31,507 bases of DNA from JBBRYW01 sp038253945 (GCA_038253945.1 JBBSGR010000023.1:1-31507); one strand, 5' to 3'. Positions 21,948-30,032 are shown, numbered from the stretch's first letter. A program made the numbers and translations. Notes: a model not told the origin generated them from the sequence alone.

Positions 21948-23093
21948 ATGAGCGGTAAGCCGCTGCCGACAACCCACCCGTTCGCCATCGCCCGCGCGAA
22001 TGAGCGTCTGCTTGCCGGCGGCGGCGACCTCCACGTACACGGAAGCGGGGATCCGCGACTGGCTGTGGCCCCACTGAAGGGCGGCGTCCTAGTCGTCAAC
22101 GCCGGCTCGACGAGCCTCAAGCTGAGCGTCGTAGACGCCGACGAGCGGTCGCGCCCCGTGCCGTCGCTTGCAAGCACGCCGCCCGTCGTCGGCGTCGGCC
22201 ACCGCGTCGTCCACGGTGGTGAGCGCTTCACCAAGCCCACGCTGATCGACGACCACGTCCTGGCCGAGCTGGCCCAACTAATCGAGCTCGCGCCCCTCCA
22301 CAACACGCCGGCGATCGAGGCGATCACGGCCGCCCGAGCCGCGCTGCCGGACGTGCCCCACGTCGCCGTCTTCGATACAGCGTTCCATCGGACCCTGCCG
22401 GACGTTGCCAAGACCTATCTGCTCCCGGCGCGCTACCGCGAGCAAGGCATCCGTCGGTACGGCTTTCACGGGCTGTCGATCGAGTGGGTCGCCGAACGCG
22501 TTCCGGTGCCGCGCCTCGTCGTCTGCCATCTCGGTGGCGGTTCGTCGGTGACGGCAGTTCGCGACGGGTGCTCCGTCGACACGACGATGGGCTTCACCCC
22601 ACTCGAAGGGGTGCCGATGGCAACGCGTGCCGGCTTGCTCGACCCTGGCTCATTGCTCTACCTGCTCCATCACGGGGTATCACTCGAGGAACTCGATCAC
22701 GCCCTCGAGCACGAATCCGGGTTGACCGCGCTCGCCGGCACCGGCGATGTCGCTGCCGTCGAAGTTGATGAGTCGCCCAGAGCGCAGCTGGCCCTCGACG
22801 TCTACTGCTATCGGGTAGCGCAAGCGGTTGCGGCCATGGCCATCGCCCTCGGCGGCCTCGACGCGCTCGTCTTCACCGCCGGGGTCGGCGAGCACTCGGC
22901 CGGCGTTCGTGCCGCCGTTTGCCGACGCCTCTCCCTGCTTGGTGTCGAGATAAATGAGCACGCCAACACCTCCGGCGACGGCGATCGCGACATCGGCGCG
23001 GCGTCCTCGCGCAGCGGTGTCCACGTGATCGCGGCCCGCGAGGACGTGATCGTCGCTCGCGCCGTCCGCAGCGTCTCAGCGGCTAGCGGGTGA
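21948..23093 (+). CDS. ackA: acetate kinase
   Basis: 381 residues from ATG 21948. Catalyses reversible acetate + ATP to acetyl phosphate + ADP in the cytosol. Family motifs: VLVVNAGSTSLKLSVV (phosphate loop and catalytic Asn), GHRVVHGG (substrate Arg), VAVFDTAFHRTLP (catalytic Asp), RYGFHGLSIEWVAER, VVCHLGGGSSVTAV and FTPLEGVPMATRAGLLDPGS. FTAGVGEHSAGVR closes the ATPase domain. Odd: about 45 residues (MSGKPLPTTHPFAIARANER onward) precede the usual start and I do not recognise them. A GTG at 22065 would give a normal N-terminus (APLKGGVLVVNAG), but no ribosome site distinguishes the two. No phosphotransacetylase or phosphoketolase gene is adjacent. Confidence 0.93.
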   Translation: MSGKPLPTTHPFAIARANERLLAGGGDLHVHGSGDPRLAVAPLKGGVLVVNAGSTSLKLSVVDADERSRPVPSLASTPPVVGVGHRVVHGGERFTKPTLIDDHVLAELAQLIELAPLHNTPAIEAITAARAALPDVPHVAVFDTAFHRTLPDVAKTYLLPARYREQGIRRYGFHGLSIEWVAERVPVPRLVVCHLGGGSSVTAVRDGCSVDTTMGFTPLEGVPMATRAGLLDPGSLLYLLHHGVSLEELDHALEHESGLTALAGTGDVAAVEVDESPRAQLALDVYCYRVAQAVAAMAIALGGLDALVFTAGVGEHSAGVRAAVCRRLSLLGVEINEHANTSGDGDRDIGAASSRSGVHVIAAREDVIVARAVRSVSAASG

Positions 23094-23113
23094 ATGGCTT
23101 ACTCCTCGGGTGG

Positions 23114-23146
23114 GAGAGGGTGAGGGCACCCCGCCCTCACCCTCTC
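23114..23146. terminator. bidirectional hairpin terminator after ackA
   Basis: A perfect 14-bp stem (GAGAGGGTGAGGGC with GCCCTCACCCTCTC) and an ACCCC loop separate convergent ackA and the membrane protein gene. It is the strongest hairpin in the window. Confidence 0.85.
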
Positions 23147-23156
23147 TCCGCGCCGC

Positions 23157-23741
23157 TCAGGTCACCGATGCCGGCTGTCCTGGCTCACCCGCTCGCCGTC
23201 TGAACGCGGCTCCGGCGGCCAGTGCCGCTAGGAGATGGAGACCGATCAGGATCCCCGCGATCGTCGCGACGATGCGCCGCGATTCGTCGATCTGATGGAC
23301 GAGCTCGCGAACGTCCGCTACGGCGAACACGATCCCGAAGCCGGCTGCTGCTGCGAGCCAGCGGCCGCGGCGCCGGTAGACGCCGGCGGCCATCAGCAGC
23401 GTGACAGCGATCGCCACAGCGACGAGTGGCCACGACTCCGGATCGATGCCGGCGATCTTCTCGCTGTGCGTCTCTCCGCCCGTCTCTGCGTTCCCAGCGT
23501 TCGGGGCTACCGCTTTGGCGGGCTTCTTCTCGCCGGAGCTCACATCTGAGCTCTCGCCCTTGGCTTTCTGCTCAGCCGAGGTCTCGCCGCTCTTGGTCGC
23601 CGCCGAGACGGCAGCGGGGTGCTCCGCGTGGTGCCCTGCTCGCTGACTGTGCTCGATCGCCGTCCCGACGGCGAACAGAGCCGCCGAGGTGACGAGGAGC
23701 AGGGCAACGAGGCCTGGGAGTCGGTTCTGACTCCAGCTCAT
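23157..23741 (-). CDS. membrane protein with His-containing extracytoplasmic region
   Basis: 194 residues from the ATG at 23741 with GGAGG upstream. An N-terminal hydrophobic helix (LPGLVALLLVTSAALFAVG) is followed by a charged, Lys/Glu/Ser/Gly-rich segment of about 75 residues beginning HSQRAGHHAEHP, then SWPLVAVAIAVTLLMAAGVY, WLAAAAGFGIVFAVADVREL and IVATIAGILIGLHLLAALAA. That gives four transmembrane helices with the His cluster probably outside. No named family is recognised. It is the third gene of a minus-strand set behind a MerR-type promoter; the His cluster would suit transient metal binding, but this is inference. Confidence 0.75.
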   Translation of the reverse strand: MSWSQNRLPGLVALLLVTSAALFAVGTAIEHSQRAGHHAEHPAAVSAATKSGETSAEQKAKGESSDVSSGEKKPAKAVAPNAGNAETGGETHSEKIAGIDPESWPLVAVAIAVTLLMAAGVYRRRGRWLAAAAGFGIVFAVADVRELVHQIDESRRIVATIAGILIGLHLLAALAAGAAFRRRAGEPGQPASVT

Positions 23742-23805
23742 GACTACCTCCGTCGTTGAGGGTGCTCGCACGTGGCGCCGAAGCGGCCGAATGGCCGCCT
23801 GGGCG

Positions 23806-24450
23806 CTAGGCGAGCAACGGAGGGCCGCGCAGCGGATGCCCGCGCGAGAGGGCGCGAACACGCGGGACGGTGACCGACGCCGGAGCCCACGTGCGCGCGG
23901 CGATCCCATGCAGCCTCCGAGGAGAGTCCCGCTCGAGGAAGCGGATCAGGCGCTTGCCGGTCTGGAACAGCGCCCAGCCGACCAGGAAAGCGATGGCCGC
24001 AAACGGGAATTGCAGCGCGAGCCCGAGCAAGAAGCTGGGCTCGAGCACGGCATGGAAGGGGAAGCTCTCGGCGTGGAGGAGGCGTTCGATCAGCTCTTGG
24101 GAGCTGTAGGCGAGTGGCGGAAGCAGGAAGAAGCATCCGGCACCCATATGCCGGCTGTCACGACCTCGGACGCGGGCGAGGAACGCCCGGATCCCCATGA
24201 CGGCGGCGATTGCTCCGATCAGGCCGAGCCAGAGGACAGCGTGCCCCGCGTAGCCGTGACTCGCCCGCTCGTGAAAGCCGGACAGCTCGCGCCCGCGGTC
24301 GGCGCCCTCCGCTGTGGCCGGGGCGACGACGTAGCCGACCGCGTGCGCCGCGACGGATCCCGTGACCATCAGCGGCAGAGCAAGTAACCAGGGGAGGCGG
24401 CGGCGCAGCACGCTCCGATTCTTGCACGCGCGCAGGCAGTAATCCGTCAC
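23806..24450 (-). CDS. polytopic membrane protein
   Basis: 214 residues if started at GTG 24450; a second GTG at 24411 (VLRRRLPWLL) is possible, and neither has a strong ribosome site. Hydrophobic helices: LPWLLALPLMVTGSVAAHAV, HAVLWLGLIGAIAAVMGIRA, GCFFLLPPLAYSSQELIERL and FLLGLALQFPFAAIAFLVGW followed by ALF, so four or five transmembrane segments. His residues recur near the membrane faces (AAHAVG, GFHERASHGYAGHAV, ESFPFHAV). I do not recognise the family. It lies 33 bases after the Cys-Cys protein gene and 64 bases before the His-containing membrane protein gene, all on one strand, so an operon is likely. Confidence 0.75.
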   Translation of the reverse strand: MTDYCLRACKNRSVLRRRLPWLLALPLMVTGSVAAHAVGYVVAPATAEGADRGRELSGFHERASHGYAGHAVLWLGLIGAIAAVMGIRAFLARVRGRDSRHMGAGCFFLLPPLAYSSQELIERLLHAESFPFHAVLEPSFLLGLALQFPFAAIAFLVGWALFQTGKRLIRFLERDSPRRLHGIAARTWAPASVTVPRVRALSRGHPLRGPPLLA

Positions 24451-24483
24451 CCGGCCTTGCCGGCTCGATAGCCGCCGCCGCAG

Positions 24484-24819
24484 TTACTCGATGCATGAGA
24501 CGAGCAGCGCCTCGGCGCCCGCGGGGAAGACCGTTCGCAAGAGGACGGCGTCACCCACCTCTTCGAGCTCGAAGTCGAGGAAGGCGCAGCACTGCTTCTC
24601 GGCCTCGACCAAGCCCCTGAGGCGCTCGGGTACGCCGGCTCCAGCCCAGACGGTCGTCAAGACGAGACCTTCGCGCTTCTCGCCGAGCAATCCCTGACGC
24701 CTGAGGTCGCGCCATGCTGCGAGGCGCGTGTTCTGCTCGCCGGCGCCGAGGGTGCAGGCGATCGGCTCAACCGACTCCGACGTCTCGGGAACAGATTCTC
24801 GCGCGCACTTGGTTGCCAT
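24484..24819 (-). CDS. small Cys-Cys protein, MerR-linked, function unknown
   Basis: 111 residues from the ATG at 24819, chosen because GGAGG lies four bases upstream. Notable features are five cysteines: KCARE near the start, PIACTLGAGEQ, the pair in LVEAEKQCCAFLDFELEE, and VSCIE at the end. The 'IACTL....R...W' and 'E..CC.F..F' pattern recalls a small-protein family I have seen beside MerR regulators, but I cannot name it. No signal peptide or membrane segment. It is the first gene after a MerR-type promoter (19-bp spacer) and is followed by two membrane proteins. A thiol-based metal or oxidant-binding role is inferred from cysteines and context only. Confidence 0.75.
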   Translation of the reverse strand: MATKCARESVPETSESVEPIACTLGAGEQNTRLAAWRDLRRQGLLGEKREGLVLTTVWAGAGVPERLRGLVEAEKQCCAFLDFELEEVGDAVLLRTVFPAGAEALLVSCIE

Positions 24820-24889
24820 CGGACCTCCACTCGAACATGAGGCGTGCGCAGGGCTGTCCACGCACGCCTGCTTCTTCGGGTTTCATGGC

Positions 24890-24920
24890 AGTCTGCCACC
24901 TCAAGTAGACTTTAAGTCAA
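24890..24920 (-). promoter_or_regulatory. MerR-type promoter with SoxR-box-like dyad
   Basis: On the minus strand TTGACT (24920-24915) is separated by 19 bases from CAGACT (24895-24890), the overlong spacer typical of promoters activated by MerR-family DNA distortion. The spacer contains the imperfect dyad CCTCAAGT-AG-ACTTTAAG (plus strand 24899-24916), 6 of 8 arm positions symmetric and close to the enterobacterial SoxR box CCTCAAGTTAACTTGAGG. It drives the Cys-Cys protein operon; the merR gene starts just on the other side. Confidence 0.7.
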
Positions 24921-24942
24921 GAGATGGTCGACGATCGTTGAA

Positions 24943-25335
24943 CTGCTCAGCATCGGCGAGGTCGCTGGTCGTGTCGGCCTACGCCCGTCGGCGATTCGCT
25001 ACTACGAGGAGGTCGGACTGGTCTGGCCGGCTGCGCGGGTCAGCGGCAAGCGGCGCTACGAGCCCTCGACGATCGAACGATTGCGCCTGATCCGTTTTTG
25101 CCAGAGCCTCGGCTTCAGGCTGGCCGAGCTGCGTCAGCTGATGACGCCGCCGAAGGGAAAGAGCGCGACACAGCGCTGGCACGAACTGGTCGACGAGAAG
25201 CTGGCCGAGATCGAGGCGGCGATCGCGCGGGCGGGCGAGGTGAGACGAATCCTTGCGGCCAGCCGCGACTGCGATTGCGTCAGTCTCGACGCCTGCCGGT
25301 TGCTCCGTGACGGCGATCGGGCCTATGCCTCATGA
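24943..25335 (+). CDS. MerR-family regulator with C-x-C-x5-C motif
   Basis: 130 residues if read from 24943. Winged helix-turn-helix LSIGEVAGRVGLRPSAIRYY followed by EEVGLV, KRRYEPSTIERLRLI and FCQSLGFRLAELRQL, then a long coiled-coil helix and a C-terminal metal or cofactor loop with Cys110, Cys112 and Cys118 (RDCDCVSLDACRLL). Spacing matches the last three Fe-S ligands of SoxR (C-x-C-x5-C); the first SoxR Cys is Ser here, so metal or thiol sensing is equally possible. Start unresolved: ATG 24924 (MVDDR) is one base out of frame and no other ATG, GTG or TTG lies in frame before 25081. The stop overlaps the next ATG (ATGA). Confidence 0.85.
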   Translation: MLSIGEVAGRVGLRPSAIRYYEEVGLVWPAARVSGKRRYEPSTIERLRLIRFCQSLGFRLAELRQLMTPPKGKSATQRWHELVDEKLAEIEAAIARAGEVRRILAASRDCDCVSLDACRLLRDGDRAYAS

Positions 25336-26126
25336 CTAGGCAAGAGAAGAAGGCTGCGGAGTTCCGGGCGTTGCACGCCGGTGAGGCGTTCGTGGTCCCG
25401 AATCCGTGGGACGCCGGCTCTGCCCGGGTGCTCGCCGCGCTTGGATTCAAGGCGCTCGCCACCACGAGCTCCGGGTTCGCCTTCACGCTCGGTCGTCTTG
25501 ACGGGGGCGTGACGCTGGACGAGGTGGTCGCCCACGCTGCAGCCCTCGACCGGGCGACGGATCTGCCGCTGTCGGTCGACCTCGAAAACGGCTACGGGCC
25601 GGATCCGGAGAGCTCCGCGCTCGCGATCGTGCGCATCGCCGAGGTCGGGGCCGTCGGCGGCTCGATCGAGGATTACGATCCCGACGGCCGGATCTACGAA
25701 CTCCACCATGCCGTCGAGAGGGTCGCCGCCGCGGCTGACGCGGCACGCGGGCTCGGGTTTCCGTTCACGCTGACGGCGCGGGCCGAGAATCACATCCGTG
25801 GCAATCCCGACCTCGAGGACACGATCGCGCGACTGCGCGCGTTCGAAGAGGTCGGCGCTGATGTGCTCTACGCGCCCGGGCTGCGCAGCGCCGACGAGAT
25901 CCGGGCAGTATGCGGGGCCGTCTCGAAGCCGGTGAACGTCCTCGCACTGGCCGGACTCTCGCTCGACGAGATCATCGCTGCCGGCGCGCAGCGGGTGAGC
26001 GTCGGCGGCGGCCTGACCTGGGTCGCGGCCCGAGCGATGGCGAGCGCGGCAGAGGCGATTCGCGACGCAGGTGACTTCTCGGCGCTCGCCGCGAGGCTTC
26101 CGCTCGGCGAATGGTTCGTGGGCTGA
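25332..26126 (+). CDS. isocitrate lyase/PEP mutase superfamily enzyme
   Basis: 264 residues from the ATG overlapping the merR stop. TIM-barrel of the ICL/PEPM family: FVVPNPWDAGSARVLAALGF, ALATTSSGFAFTLG, SVDLENGYGPDP (metal-binding acidic residues), GGSIEDYDPDG, TLTARAENHIRG and GADVLYAPGLRS. The KKCGH catalytic motif of true isocitrate lyases is absent, so it belongs to the broad group of C-C or C-P lyases such as oxaloacetate hydrolase, methylisocitrate lyase or PEP mutase relatives whose substrate is unknown. Coupling to a MerR regulator is unusual and suggests induction together with the divergent operon. Confidence 0.9.
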   Translation: MTRQEKKAAEFRALHAGEAFVVPNPWDAGSARVLAALGFKALATTSSGFAFTLGRLDGGVTLDEVVAHAAALDRATDLPLSVDLENGYGPDPESSALAIVRIAEVGAVGGSIEDYDPDGRIYELHHAVERVAAAADAARGLGFPFTLTARAENHIRGNPDLEDTIARLRAFEEVGADVLYAPGLRSADEIRAVCGAVSKPVNVLALAGLSLDEIIAAGAQRVSVGGGLTWVAARAMASAAEAIRDAGDFSALAARLPLGEWFVG

Positions 26127-26153
26127 TGGTGAGCTCGACGAGCTCATAGCCCC

Positions 26154-26199
26154 GGCGACTGCGGTCGGCGTCCGCGCGGGCCCCGAGGTCGCAGTCGCC
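26154..26199 (+). terminator. long-arm hairpin after the PEP mutase-like gene
   Basis: GGCGACTGCG (26154-26163) and CGCAGTCGCC (26190-26199) are exact inverted copies around 26 bases. It lies 28 bases after the stop. The remaining bases to 26284 hold a GAGCTC-GAC-GAGCTC palindrome (26131-26145) and no gene. Confidence 0.6.
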
Positions 26200-26284
26200 T
26201 GAAGGGTGCCAGGCGAGCGAGGCAGCAGTTGTCCTCCGCCTAGATCTGGGCGTCGCCGAAAGATCCGCAGCGTAACGTTGGCGC

Positions 26285-27169
26285 ATGCGGACGTTGGCGG
26301 CCGGTTCTCGCAGAGACTCCCTCCTCGCAGTCGGTGCGGCACTCGTGACCGTCGGACTTTGGGCCTCGGCGTTCGTCGGGATCCGTTCTGCGGGGCATGA
26401 TCTCTCGCCGGGGGCGCTGACGCTCGGGCGGCTTCTGGTCGGCAGCATCGTGCTGGGCCTGGTCGTTGCGGCTCGACGCGAACGCCTGCCACGCCGGCGC
26501 GACCTGCCCGGCGTTGTCGTCTGCGGCGTGCTCTGGTTCTTTCTCTACAACGTCGCTCTCAACGAGGCCGAGCGGCGGATCGACGCGGGCACGGCGGCGA
26601 TGCTCGTCAACGTCGGACCGATCCTGATCGCAGTTCTCGCCGGGCTGGTGCTCGGGGAAGGCTTTCCGCGCGCGCTGTTTCTCGGATGTGCGGTCGCCTT
26701 CTCCGGCGTCGTCGTGATCGCCTTGGCCACCTCGAGTCGCAGTCCCGCCGCCGGCTGGGGCGCGCTCCTCTCTGTGGCCGCCGCCGCTGCGTACGCCGGC
26801 GGCGTCGTTGCCCAGAAGCCACTTCTGTCGACCGTCTCGGCCTTGCAGGTCACCTGGCTCGCCTGCGCGGTCGGAACGCTCGTCTGCCTCCCGTTCGCCG
26901 CACCGACGCTCGTGGACGAGCTGCGCCACGCGAGCGGCTCCGCAATTCAGTGGATGGTCTACCTCGGTGCGTTCCCCACGGCGCTCGGCTTCACGACCTG
27001 GGCGTACGCGCTTGCCAAGACGACGGCGGGCCGGATGGGCTCGGTCACCTACCTCGTCCCGCCGCTCGCGGTCGTGATGGGATGGGCGATTCTCGGTGAG
27101 AGACCGCCCGAGCTCGCGCTCGTCGGGGGTGCGCTCTGCCTCGCCGGCGTCGCGATCGCCCGCCGTTGA
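26285..27169 (+). CDS. EamA/DMT-family transporter
   Basis: 294 residues, with ten predicted transmembrane helices in two EamA repeats. Repeat one: ALVTVGLWASAFVGIRSAGH, LGRLLVGSIVLGLVVAARRE and GVLWFFLYNVALNEAERRID. A second follows with LLSVAAAAAYAGGVVAQKPL, IQWMVYLGAFPTALGFTTWA and TYLVPPLAVVMGWAILGERP. The AGTAAMLVNVGPILIAVLAG segment and the PE/GE signature after 'ILGE' are characteristic. Such carriers export amino acids or other metabolites; the substrate is unknown. There is no Shine-Dalgarno; TAACGT seven bases before the ATG could be a -10 of a leaderless message. Confidence 0.92.
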   Translation: MRTLAAGSRRDSLLAVGAALVTVGLWASAFVGIRSAGHDLSPGALTLGRLLVGSIVLGLVVAARRERLPRRRDLPGVVVCGVLWFFLYNVALNEAERRIDAGTAAMLVNVGPILIAVLAGLVLGEGFPRALFLGCAVAFSGVVVIALATSSRSPAAGWGALLSVAAAAAYAGGVVAQKPLLSTVSALQVTWLACAVGTLVCLPFAAPTLVDELRHASGSAIQWMVYLGAFPTALGFTTWAYALAKTTAGRMGSVTYLVPPLAVVMGWAILGERPPELALVGGALCLAGVAIARR

Positions 27170-27199
27170 CCGCTCAGACCCCGACGCCTGGATGACAGT

Positions 27200-27219
27200 C
27201 CGGGCGCATCGTTGCCCGG
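27200..27219 (+). terminator. hairpin CCGGGC-N8-GCCCGG
   Basis: A 6-bp GC stem, 31 bases downstream of the EamA stop and without a T-run; a moderate terminator candidate. Confidence 0.45.
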
Positions 27220-27248
27220 TAGGGCCTGCCGGAGTGCGGCGAGCCTGA

Positions 27249-27482
27249 CCTGGTGCCCGCCGCCAAGCCGGTGATCGACCTTGTGATCGTGGTCGAGGAC
27301 GACCGGATGGGCTAGGGGTCGTCGCAGCGGCGCCAGTAATCTCCGCGCTCTTGTTGGGACCCGACTCGTCGGAGACGCTGCTGTGCCGGCATCGCCGGCT
27401 CGTCGCTGCGCGTGGGCTGGGCCTGTCCGCCGTCGAGCGGGAGCTCGAGCGTCGCCGCGACACGGCGCAGTTACGCTCGTGA
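27249..27482 (+). other. unassigned reading frame overlapping the PEP carboxylase start
   Basis: In the 309-base gap before PEP carboxylase a frame open from 27249 ends VISALLLGPDSSETLLCRHR, RLVAARGLGLSAVERELERR, RDTAQLRS and a TGA that overlaps the PEPC GTG (GTGA). It has only TTG starts (27351, 27354). The overlap geometry suggests the tail of a real, perhaps truncated, upstream gene, but I do not recognise it. Another short frame ending VIDLVIVVEDDRMG stops at 27315. Confidence 0.25.
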
Positions 27483-29983
27483 GCGCGGACGCACGTGCGG
27501 AGGCGGACGCCCCGCTCCGCCGCGACGTTCGCCTGCTCGGCGCCGTGCTGGGCCGGGTCCTCGTCGAGCAGGAAGGCGAGCAGATGCTCGAGGCGGAGGA
27601 GCGGATCCGACTGCGCGCGCGAGAAGCGCGCGCGACCGGCGATGTCGAAGCCGTCCGAGACACCGTGCGGATGCTGTCGCCCGGCGACCAGGCCAAGGTT
27701 CTCCGAGCGTTCGGTCTCTACTTCCAGCTGGCGAACATCGCCGAGCAGCATCACCGCCTGCGCCGCCGGCGCCAGTATGCCGCCGAGCCGCACGTGCCGC
27801 GCGAGTCGCTCGCCGATGCATTCGAGCGCCTCCGCGACGTCGATGCTGACGAAATCCGGGCGCGCGTGTCACGACTGTCGCTCGAGCTCGTCCTGACCGC
27901 GCATCCGACCGAGGCGACGCGGCGGACGATCCTGCTCGCGCACCTACGTGTGGCCGGCCTGCTCGCGGCGCTCGACACCGTTGCATCCACGCCGGAGGAA
28001 AAACGCATCGAGGGCGAGCTCGGCGAGCAGATCACGATCCTCTGGCAGACCGACGAGGTTCGTCACGGGCGGCCGCGCCTCACCGACGAGATCCGGCACG
28101 GGCTCTGGTTCTTCGAGCACAGCCTGCCCGACGCGGCCGAGCGGCTACTGGCGGAGTATCGGGCGCGCCTGCCGAGCGCGCCCTCACCGCTCTCGTTCGG
28201 AACCTGGATCGGCGGCGACATGGACGGCAATCCGTCCGCGGGCGCCGAGACGATTCGCGAGGCGATCGACCGCGCGCGCGAGCTCGCGCTCGGGCGCCTC
28301 CGCAGCGACGTGCGCGAGCTCGCGGTCGCACTCGCGATGCATCGCTCGCTCGTCGAGATCTCGCCCGAGCTGGACGAGTCAATTGCACGCGACGAGCGCG
28401 AGCTGCCGGAGTACGCCGGAACGATCGGGCGGCGGAGCGAGCTCGAGCCTTACCGCCGCAAGCTCTCGTTCGTCTGGTGGCGGCTCGGCAACGACGGGTA
28501 TGACAGCCCCGCCGGACTGCTCGAGGACCTGGACGTGCTCGCGCGCAGCTTGGCGGCGAACCGGGGCACGCGCATCGCGGCCGGCCGGCTGGCGGCACTG
28601 CGACGGCGGGTCGAGATCTTCGGTTTCCATTTAGCCAAGCTCGACGTGCGGCTGCACGTGAGCGAGCTGCGGGAGTCGAGCGCGCGGGCGCGGGAGGCGC
28701 TGGCCGCCGCCGGCGCCGCCAGGAGGCGACACGGGCCGGAAGCGCTCGACACAGTGATCGTCTCGGGCACGACGTCGGCCGCCGACGTCCTCACCGTCCT
28801 CGACCTCAGCGACGAGCCGCTCTCGGTCGTCCCCCTGTTCGAGACGATCTCAGACCTCGGTCGGGCGCCGGCGGTCGTCCGGGAGCTGCTTGCCGATCCG
28901 CGCTTCGCCCGTCGGATCGAGCGTCGCAATCGCCGCCTCGAGGTGATGGTCGGCTATTCCGACTCCGGCAAGGACGGCGGCTTCCTCGCCGCACAGTGGG
29001 CGATCTACCGCGCGCAGGAAGGGCTCGTCGCGGTCGCCCGGGAGGCCGAGGTCGAGGTCGAGCTGACGATCTTCCACGGACGAGGCGGGAGCCCGGGCCG
29101 GGGTGGCGGGCCGACACACGCGGCGATCCTTGCGCAGCCCGCCGGCCACCCGCCCGGCCGCCTCAAGCTGACCGAGCAGGGCGAGACGATCTCGTTCAAG
29201 TACGGCCTCCCCGGACTGGCCCACCGTAACCTGGAAGCCGCGCTGGCCGGAACGCTGCTCGCGGCGTTTCCGGAAGTGTCGGCCCGCACGCCGACGCCGG
29301 AGGAGCGTGCCGTCCTCGACATCCTTGCGGAACGGGCTGAACGGCGCTACCGCGCCTTCGTGCACGAGGAGCCGCTGTTCGTGAACTTCTTCCGTGCCTT
29401 CACCCCAGTCGACGAGCTCGCGCTGTTGGAGATCGGCTCGCGCCCCACTCGGCGGCCCGAGAGCGCCGACTTTCTCGGCTCCCTGCGCGCGATTCCGTGG
29501 GTGTTCGCGTGGACTCAGAACCGGACGATCTTGCCTGCCTGGTTTGGCTGCGGGGCGGCGCTCGGCAGCCTGGTCGAAGCGGGCCAGGTCGAGGCTCTTC
29601 GAGGGCTGTACGCTCGGCTGCCGTTCTTTCGCTCGCTCGTGGACACACTCGAGATGACGCTGGCGAAGTCGAGCCTCGAGATCGCCTCCCAGTACGTCGA
29701 GCTCGTCCCGGCCGAGCTCGAGCCCGAGCGTCTGTACGCCGAGATCACCTCCGAGCACGAGCGGACGGTCGCCGCCGTGCTGCAGACGCTCGAGTGCCGC
29801 ACGCTGCTCGAGCGGCAGCCCGTACTGCGTCGCTCGATCCACCTGCGCAATCCGTACGTCGATCCGATGAACGCGATTCAGGTAGAGCTGCTGCGCCGGC
29901 TCCGCGGGGGCGACGACGATGCGCGGCTGCCGCTCATGCGCTCGATCGCGGGCATCGCCGCAGCCTTGCGGAACACGGGGTGA
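27479..29983 (+). CDS. ppc: phosphoenolpyruvate carboxylase
   Basis: 834 residues from the GTG at 27479, slightly short for the family (about 880-950). Fixes bicarbonate on PEP to give oxaloacetate in the cytosol. Catalytic signatures are intact: LVLTAHPTEATRRTIL with His142, GGDMDGNPSAGAETI, GYSDSGKDGGFLAAQWAIYR, FHGRGGSPGRGGGPTHAAIL (glycine-rich PEP/bicarbonate loop, Arg535), EQGETISFKYG, and the C-terminal IAAALRNTG in place of the usual QNTG. The start was chosen because the product then begins MSADARAEADAPLRRDVRLL, aligning with family N-termini, and because of the GTGA overlap with the preceding frame. Oxaloacetate feeds aspartate and hence threonine, whose synthase gene follows 194 bases downstream. 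Confidence 0.95.
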   Translation: MSADARAEADAPLRRDVRLLGAVLGRVLVEQEGEQMLEAEERIRLRAREARATGDVEAVRDTVRMLSPGDQAKVLRAFGLYFQLANIAEQHHRLRRRRQYAAEPHVPRESLADAFERLRDVDADEIRARVSRLSLELVLTAHPTEATRRTILLAHLRVAGLLAALDTVASTPEEKRIEGELGEQITILWQTDEVRHGRPRLTDEIRHGLWFFEHSLPDAAERLLAEYRARLPSAPSPLSFGTWIGGDMDGNPSAGAETIREAIDRARELALGRLRSDVRELAVALAMHRSLVEISPELDESIARDERELPEYAGTIGRRSELEPYRRKLSFVWWRLGNDGYDSPAGLLEDLDVLARSLAANRGTRIAAGRLAALRRRVEIFGFHLAKLDVRLHVSELRESSARAREALAAAGAARRRHGPEALDTVIVSGTTSAADVLTVLDLSDEPLSVVPLFETISDLGRAPAVVRELLADPRFARRIERRNRRLEVMVGYSDSGKDGGFLAAQWAIYRAQEGLVAVAREAEVEVELTIFHGRGGSPGRGGGPTHAAILAQPAGHPPGRLKLTEQGETISFKYGLPGLAHRNLEAALAGTLLAAFPEVSARTPTPEERAVLDILAERAERRYRAFVHEEPLFVNFFRAFTPVDELALLEIGSRPTRRPESADFLGSLRAIPWVFAWTQNRTILPAWFGCGAALGSLVEAGQVEALRGLYARLPFFRSLVDTLEMTLAKSSLEIASQYVELVPAELEPERLYAEITSEHERTVAAVLQTLECRTLLERQPVLRRSIHLRNPYVDPMNAIQVELLRRLRGGDDDARLPLMRSIAGIAAALRNTG

Positions 29984-30032
29984 CGCTGAGTAGTTGCGCG
30001 ACCCGCCGAGGTGAAGTACGGTTCCGGGCTCG

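Noticed and set aside
25332..26126. Isocitrate lyase of the glyoxylate shunt
   Set aside because: 264 residues is too short and the KKCGH active-site motif is missing; only superfamily membership is supported.
26240..27793. Long open frame on the minus strand opposite EamA and PEPC, and similar long antisense frames elsewhere (e.g. 1524-2534, 13816-15045)
   Set aside because: Arginine/aspartate/glycine-rich low-complexity translations that mirror codon bias of the real genes on the other strand; no domain recognised.
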